DNA from: an uncultured Chlamydiae bacterium
GTDB taxonomy: Bacteria > Chlamydiota > Chlamydiia > Chlamydiales > CALBHK01
Assembly: GCA_937894565.1 (NCBI GenBank)
Contig: CALBHK010000113.1
Location: forward strand, 1-8,518
Length of the DNA: 8,518 nucleotides
Direction of reading: 5' to 3'
Below are positions 6,152-8,518 of the stretch, one piece after another (positions within the stretch are counted from its first letter, which is position 1; the number at the start of each line of letters is the position of its first letter). Below the pieces are notes generated by a model. The model was not told the DNA's origin and did not search any database. It worked only from the letters and a program-made list of their open reading frames with translations. Made by a program: the position numbers and the translations under genes.

Positions 6152-6391
6152 TTACTTACAGACACTACAATCACACTTACAATTGCTACAGCCACACTTA
6201 CAGCACTTACAAGCGGTATGAAACATCCAGTAGCTCAAAGCTCCTGCCACAATAAAACCGACCCCGTTAGCCCAAACAGGCACCTCAGTCGTTCCAATCA
6301 CAATGCTAAAATGTGAATAGAGACGATAGAGATGAAGCAAGGCGATCAAACCAAAAATAGTACCAGCGACATATAAAGGTGCTTTGGGCAT
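6152..6391 (-). CDS. Small two-helix membrane protein with cysteine-rich tail
   Basis: This 79-aa protein has a clear start: CAGGAG on the minus strand (complement of 6398-6403) lies 6 nt before the ATG. Two hydrophobic segments are visible, about residues 6-25 ('LYVAGTIFGLIALLHLYRLY') and 38-58 ('VPVWANGVGFIVAGALSYWM'), joined by a short polar loop, so it should be an inner-membrane hairpin. Residues 61-79 hold nine cysteines among 19 residues (CKCCKCGCSNCKCDCSVCK), with CxC and CC patterns like those of metallothioneins, ending the protein. The membrane part resembles short uncharacterised proteins I associate with Legionella and chlamydia-related genomes, but no function is known to me. 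Metal binding, redox buffering or disulfide cross-linking is inferred from the tail only. The gene stands alone, divergent from the quinone reductase. Confidence 0.8.
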   Translation of the reverse strand: MPKAPLYVAGTIFGLIALLHLYRLYSHFSIVIGTTEVPVWANGVGFIVAGALSYWMFHTACKCCKCGCSNCKCDCSVCK

Positions 6392-6419
6392 AAAAAACTC
6401 CTGTTATCCTTTCACTCTA

Positions 6420-6448
6420 GCCATATCATCTAAAAAACATTTAGTCAA
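6420..6448 (-). promoter_or_regulatory. Candidate promoter for the Cys-rich membrane protein
   Basis: Read on the minus strand, TTGACT (complement of 6443-6448) is one mismatch from the -35 consensus. Seventeen bp later comes TATGGC (complement of 6420-6425), a poor -10. This would start transcription about 20 nt upstream of the ATG at 6391. Support is limited to the good -35 and the spacing. Also in this gap, TTTTGTT (6450-6456) and AACAAAA (6462-6468) form a 7-bp dyad with a 5-bp spacer next to the -35, which might be an operator. Confidence 0.35.
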
Positions 6449-6480
6449 ATTTTGTTTTACCAACAAAAAGATAATCTGTT

Positions 6481-6524
6481 ATTTTTTAACTTACCTAAAA
6501 AGTTAAGAAGTAAGGAGAATCTCC
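6481..6524 (+). promoter_or_regulatory. Structured 5' leader and RBS of the quinone reductase gene
   Basis: The 12-nt stretch at 6481-6492 can pair with 6500-6511 (two G-T wobbles, 7-nt loop), giving a hairpin that ends directly at the Shine-Dalgarno AAGGAG (6512-6517), which is 7 nt before ATG 6525. The next 11 bases, GGAGAATCTCC (6514-6524), are themselves a near-palindrome in which GGAG can pair with CTCC immediately before the start codon. Such folding could tune translation initiation. The second stem is only 4 bp and may be weak. No convincing promoter boxes were found upstream. Confidence 0.4.
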
Positions 6525-7496
6525 ATGAAATCAATACAGATCTCTCAATATGGCGGACCAGAAGTCCTAAAAATGCAAGAAACTAAAATAGGAAAACCGA
6601 GCAAAGGACAAGCTTTAATACGCATCGAAGCTGCCGGCATCAACTTTATCGATATCTACCAAAGACGCGGTATCTACCCCGTAGAACTCCCCTATACTCC
6701 AGGTCTGGAGGCCGCAGGCGTTGTTGAGGCGATCGGAGAGGGCGTTACAAATGTCAAAGCCGGAGATCGAGTGGCCTATGCGCATGCACCGGGCGCCTAT
6801 GCACAGCAGAGCCTAGTACAAGCAGATTACCTAATCCCCCTGCCATCAGAACTCTCTTTCGAACAAGGGGCGGCCTTTCCCCTGCAAGGAATGACTGCCC
6901 ATTATCTGCTTCATGAATATCGAAAGATAAAAGCCCATGATACTGTTCTAATCCATGCAGCGGCCGGAGGAATGGGTCTCTTGCTTGTTCAGTGGGCAAA
7001 GCATTTAGGAGCAAGAGTTTTGGGAACCACTTCTACACAAGAAAAGGCACAGATTGCCAAAGAGGCCGGAGTAGACGAAGTGATCCTCTATACGAAGCAA
7101 AATTTTGCCACTGAAGTGAAGAGACTAACCAATGGACATGGCGCTGATCTGATTATTGATGGGGTTGGTAAAACTACTTTTGCTGGCAATCTGGAAGCTG
7201 CCGCCCTTCGTGGAAATATCGTTATTTTCGGCGCAGCAAGTGGCCCAGCAGACCCTATTTCCCCCAATGATTTAATGAGCCGCTCTTTAACGATTTCCGG
7301 AGGCATGCTATTTAACTACATCTTAACGCAAGAAGAGCTATTGAACCGTGCAAAATCCGTCATAGAGGGAATTAAAAAAGGCTGGTTGAAATTACATATT
7401 GACCATGTCTTTCCATTGGAAAAAGCAGCAGAAGCCCACAAAAAGCTTGAAGAAAGAAAAAGTTCTGGTAAAATTTTGATCACAACAAAACACTAG
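6525..7496 (+). CDS. NADPH:quinone oxidoreductase (zeta-crystallin/QOR type)
   Basis: The 323-aa protein belongs to the zinc-free branch of medium-chain dehydrogenases that reduce quinones with NADPH in the cytoplasm. It opens with 'GGPEVLKM' (10-17), typical of QOR. It has 'AAGINFIDIYQRRGIYP' (36-52), the family's substrate-domain motif, 'PGLEAAGVVEAIG' (59-71), and the nucleotide-binding loop 'HAAAGGMG' (144-151), where most relatives have AAGGVG. Further family landmarks are 'GADLIIDGVG' (206-215) and the C-terminal 'HKKLEERKSSGKILI'. Zinc-ligand cysteines are absent and in fact no Cys is present in the protein. Length matches E. coli Qor (about 327). It has a strong Shine-Dalgarno with a structured leader. 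The HAD-family gene follows after 13 nt, so the two are probably an operon. Likely role: quinone or electrophile detoxification. Confidence 0.92.
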   Translation: MKSIQISQYGGPEVLKMQETKIGKPSKGQALIRIEAAGINFIDIYQRRGIYPVELPYTPGLEAAGVVEAIGEGVTNVKAGDRVAYAHAPGAYAQQSLVQADYLIPLPSELSFEQGAAFPLQGMTAHYLLHEYRKIKAHDTVLIHAAAGGMGLLLVQWAKHLGARVLGTTSTQEKAQIAKEAGVDEVILYTKQNFATEVKRLTNGHGADLIIDGVGKTTFAGNLEAAALRGNIVIFGAASGPADPISPNDLMSRSLTISGGMLFNYILTQEELLNRAKSVIEGIKKGWLKLHIDHVFPLEKAAEAHKKLEERKSSGKILITTKH

Positions 7497-7509
7497 TTTG
7501 GTGGCTTAC

Positions 7510-8196
7510 ATGAAATTATTTGTCTGGGATTTTCACGGAGTTTTGGAAAAAGGCAATGATGCGGCTGTGCTGAAAATCACAAATCTTGCCTTACAACACC
7601 ATGGTTATTCCAGACGCATGAGCGAAGATGAAAACGAATTTTTATCCGGCCGCAGATGGCATGAATATTTTGCCTTTCTCCTACCAGAAGCTAAAGAAGA
7701 AGAACACCTTAATCTTCAATCCACTTGCCATGAAATTGATAAAAATCAGCCAGAAATTATTTCTGAGAATATTTGTCTAAATGATCACGCAGATTTAGTT
7801 CTAAGTAATATCCACAACTCGCAGCATCACCAAATTTTAATTTCTAATACTCAGCCACAAAATTTAGAAAAATTTGTAAACATGGTAAATATACAACAGT
7901 ACTTTCCTTCCACACACCGTTTCGGCGTCAATACACATCAACAAAAAAAACTCACAAAACAAGATTATTTAAACCAATTTTTGCAAAACAAAGACCCATT
8001 CGAAGCCATTATCTCTATAGGCGATTCACCAGGTGATATGGCACTCATCGACCAGGAGATGACTGCAAATGGAATTGGTTATCTTTACGTTCATCCGGGA
8101 AAACAACACCGTGCAGCGAAATGTCATCATAAAATCAACGATCTACGTTTAGTTTTACAAGAAATCTCTCACGAAATGGCATATCAGGGAATCTGA
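7510..8196 (+). CDS. HAD-superfamily hydrolase with atypical DxH motif I
   Basis: I take ATG 7510 as the start because it places the first HAD strand at the N-terminus ('MKLFVWDFHGVLE') and GGTGG lies 5 nt upstream; GTG 7501 or TTG 7498 would add 3 or 4 residues. The protein is then 228 aa. HAD motifs are in order: motif I 'WDFHGVLE' with nucleophile Asp7, motif II 'ILISNT' with Ser112, a motif III Lys among K146, K147 and K150, and motif IV 'SIGDSPGDM' with Asp172 and Asp176. A helical cap lies between about residues 15 and 90. Motif I normally reads DxD in phosphatases; here the second Asp is His9, which suggests altered acid/base chemistry or another substrate class. The sequence is rich in His and Gln. 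Substrate unknown. It is probably translated from the quinone reductase transcript. A weak 6-bp dyad (TACGAG 8205-8210, CTCGTA 8224-8229) follows its stop, with no adjacent T-run. Confidence 0.82.
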   Translation: MKLFVWDFHGVLEKGNDAAVLKITNLALQHHGYSRRMSEDENEFLSGRRWHEYFAFLLPEAKEEEHLNLQSTCHEIDKNQPEIISENICLNDHADLVLSNIHNSQHHQILISNTQPQNLEKFVNMVNIQQYFPSTHRFGVNTHQQKKLTKQDYLNQFLQNKDPFEAIISIGDSPGDMALIDQEMTANGIGYLYVHPGKQHRAAKCHHKINDLRLVLQEISHEMAYQGI

Positions 8197-8273
8197 TCCA
8201 AAAATACGAGCCCGAAACTTCCCCTCGTACCCGTGTCTCCGCACATTACTCATTTTTTAAAAAATCTAATTTA

Positions 8274-8380
8274 CAAGTCCCGGAGGGATGACAGTTATTA
8301 GCCCAGGATGTAGCTGCCCCGGAGGGGGCTGCAAATCCTGGGAGAGATAAATAGAATAATCAAGTCCCGGAGGGCTGACA
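8274..8380. repeat. REP-like repeat unit: two CAAGTCCCGGAGGG boxes flanking a hairpin
   Basis: CAAGTCCCGGAGGG occurs at 8274-8287 and 8361-8374, and the next bases (ATGACA, CTGACA) extend the match to 19 of 20 positions. A third CCCGGAGGG core sits at 8318-8326 inside the hairpin between them. This lies within the 322-bp stretch 8197-8518, which has no convincing gene. The 'TCCCGGAGGGA.GACA...TAGCCCA...TGGG' layout resembles high-copy extragenic palindromic repeats I have seen in various environmental bacterial genomes, often dispersed by REP-associated tyrosine transposases. That link is recognition, not a search result, and no transposase gene is in the window. Confidence 0.7.
8302..8342. 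repeat. Long imperfect hairpin of the REP-like element
   Basis: CCCAGGAT (8302-8309) pairs with ATCCTGGG (8335-8342). Inside, GTAGC (8310-8314) pairs with GCTGC (8328-8332, one G-T wobble), then CCCC (8317-8320) pairs with GGGG (8324-8327) around a GGA loop. Only a 2-nt bulge on each side interrupts the stem, giving about 17 pairs. It is much more GC-rich than the surrounding DNA, as expected for an inserted repeat. There is no T-run, so termination is unlikely to be its main role. Confidence 0.85.
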
Positions 8381-8408
8381 CAAACAATAGACCTCTTATG
8401 TAATTAGC

Positions 8409-8441
8409 TTTGCTTAAAAAAATTGATATTTTTTGAGCAGA
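8409..8441. repeat. AT-rich inverted repeat near the window end
   Basis: TGCTTAAAAAA (8411-8421) and TTTTTTGAGCA (8429-8439) form an 11-bp stem with one G-T wobble and a 7-nt loop; pairing can extend one or two bases outward. The A and T runs are inside the stem rather than after it, so it is not a classical terminator. It might mark the end of a repeat element or act as a weak transcription barrier. The remaining bases to 8518 show only a possible -10 (TATACT 8465-8470) with a poor -35 and no gene start. Confidence 0.5.
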
Positions 8442-8518
8442 TTTATTGGTAAATTTGGAGGGCATATACTGCTTCCAGCTGAATCTGAAAAAAATCCTTG
8501 AAAAATCATTCTGAAAAA

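Noticed and set aside
6008..6316. Open frame of 102 codons on the plus strand across the Cys-rich gene
   Set aside because: It is antisense to the well-supported minus-strand gene (good RBS, two membrane helices), begins inside the structured gap, and its product has no recognisable domain.
8288..8350. 20-codon frame starting MTVISPGCSCPGGG inside the REP-like element
   Set aside because: The SD-like GGAGGG directly abuts the ATG with no spacing, and the frame coincides with the palindromic repeat, so it is most likely a by-product of the repeat sequence.
8274..8380. Two spaced direct repeats considered as a minimal CRISPR array
   Set aside because: Only two copies about 87 bp apart, with a hairpin between them rather than a unique spacer, and no cas genes; a REP-like element fits better.

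Overview
The window reads as a stretch of chromosome from a Gram-negative, probably host-associated bacterium. The best guess is an environmental chlamydia (Parachlamydiales or Simkania/Waddlia-like), with a Legionella-type gammaproteobacterium as the alternative. The main clue is an outer-membrane beta-barrel of the Legionella-MOMP/Lpg1974 type, whose N-terminal 'GDFLYWKP' signature belongs to a family expanded in chlamydia-related bacteria and also present in Legionella. Base composition is AT-rich, Shine-Dalgarno sites are ordinary AGGAG-like, and gaps are short. The taxon is inferred from protein families recognised by eye, not from a search.

Left part (1-3855). The window opens inside the C-terminus of a multicopper oxidase (1-192, +). 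A near-consensus sigma-70-type promoter (195-223) starts just after its stop and serves a membrane-anchored alpha/beta hydrolase (256-1287, +). This gene converges on an exported beta-carbonic anhydrase (1292-1945, -). The carbonic anhydrase diverges from a YahK/CAD-type zinc alcohol dehydrogenase (2042-3100, +) across a very AT-rich 96-bp gap. The dehydrogenase in turn converges on an endonuclease/exonuclease/phosphatase-fold hydrolase (3118-3855, -). These are largely single-gene units in alternating orientation.

Middle part (4021-6391). This is a surface-protein pair: the MOMP-like barrel (4021-5016, +), then 53 bp later a secreted protein (5070-5876, +) with a Gly-X-Thr collagen-like stalk and a C-terminal domain resembling the BclB domain of Firmicute exosporium proteins. 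A perfect 26-bp palindrome flanked by A8 and T9 (5893-5935) terminates the pair. After it comes a gene-free stretch with several nested and mutually exclusive inverted repeats (6007-6119), then a 79-aa two-helix membrane protein on the minus strand whose tail is extremely cysteine-rich (6152-6391).

Right part (6525-8518). A likely two-gene operon encodes an NADPH:quinone oxidoreductase (6525-7496) and a HAD-family hydrolase with an unusual DxH catalytic motif (7510-8196). The last 322 bp contain no convincing gene. They hold a REP-like palindromic element: a 41-nt hairpin bracketed by two nearly identical 'CAAGTCCCGGAGGG' boxes, followed by an AT-rich inverted repeat.

No complete new defence or mobile system is evident. 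The strongest points for follow-up are the BclB-like collagen protein in a Gram-negative surface-protein locus, the structured intergenic element, the REP-like repeats, the Cys-rich membrane protein, and active-site or zinc-site substitutions in two of the enzymes.
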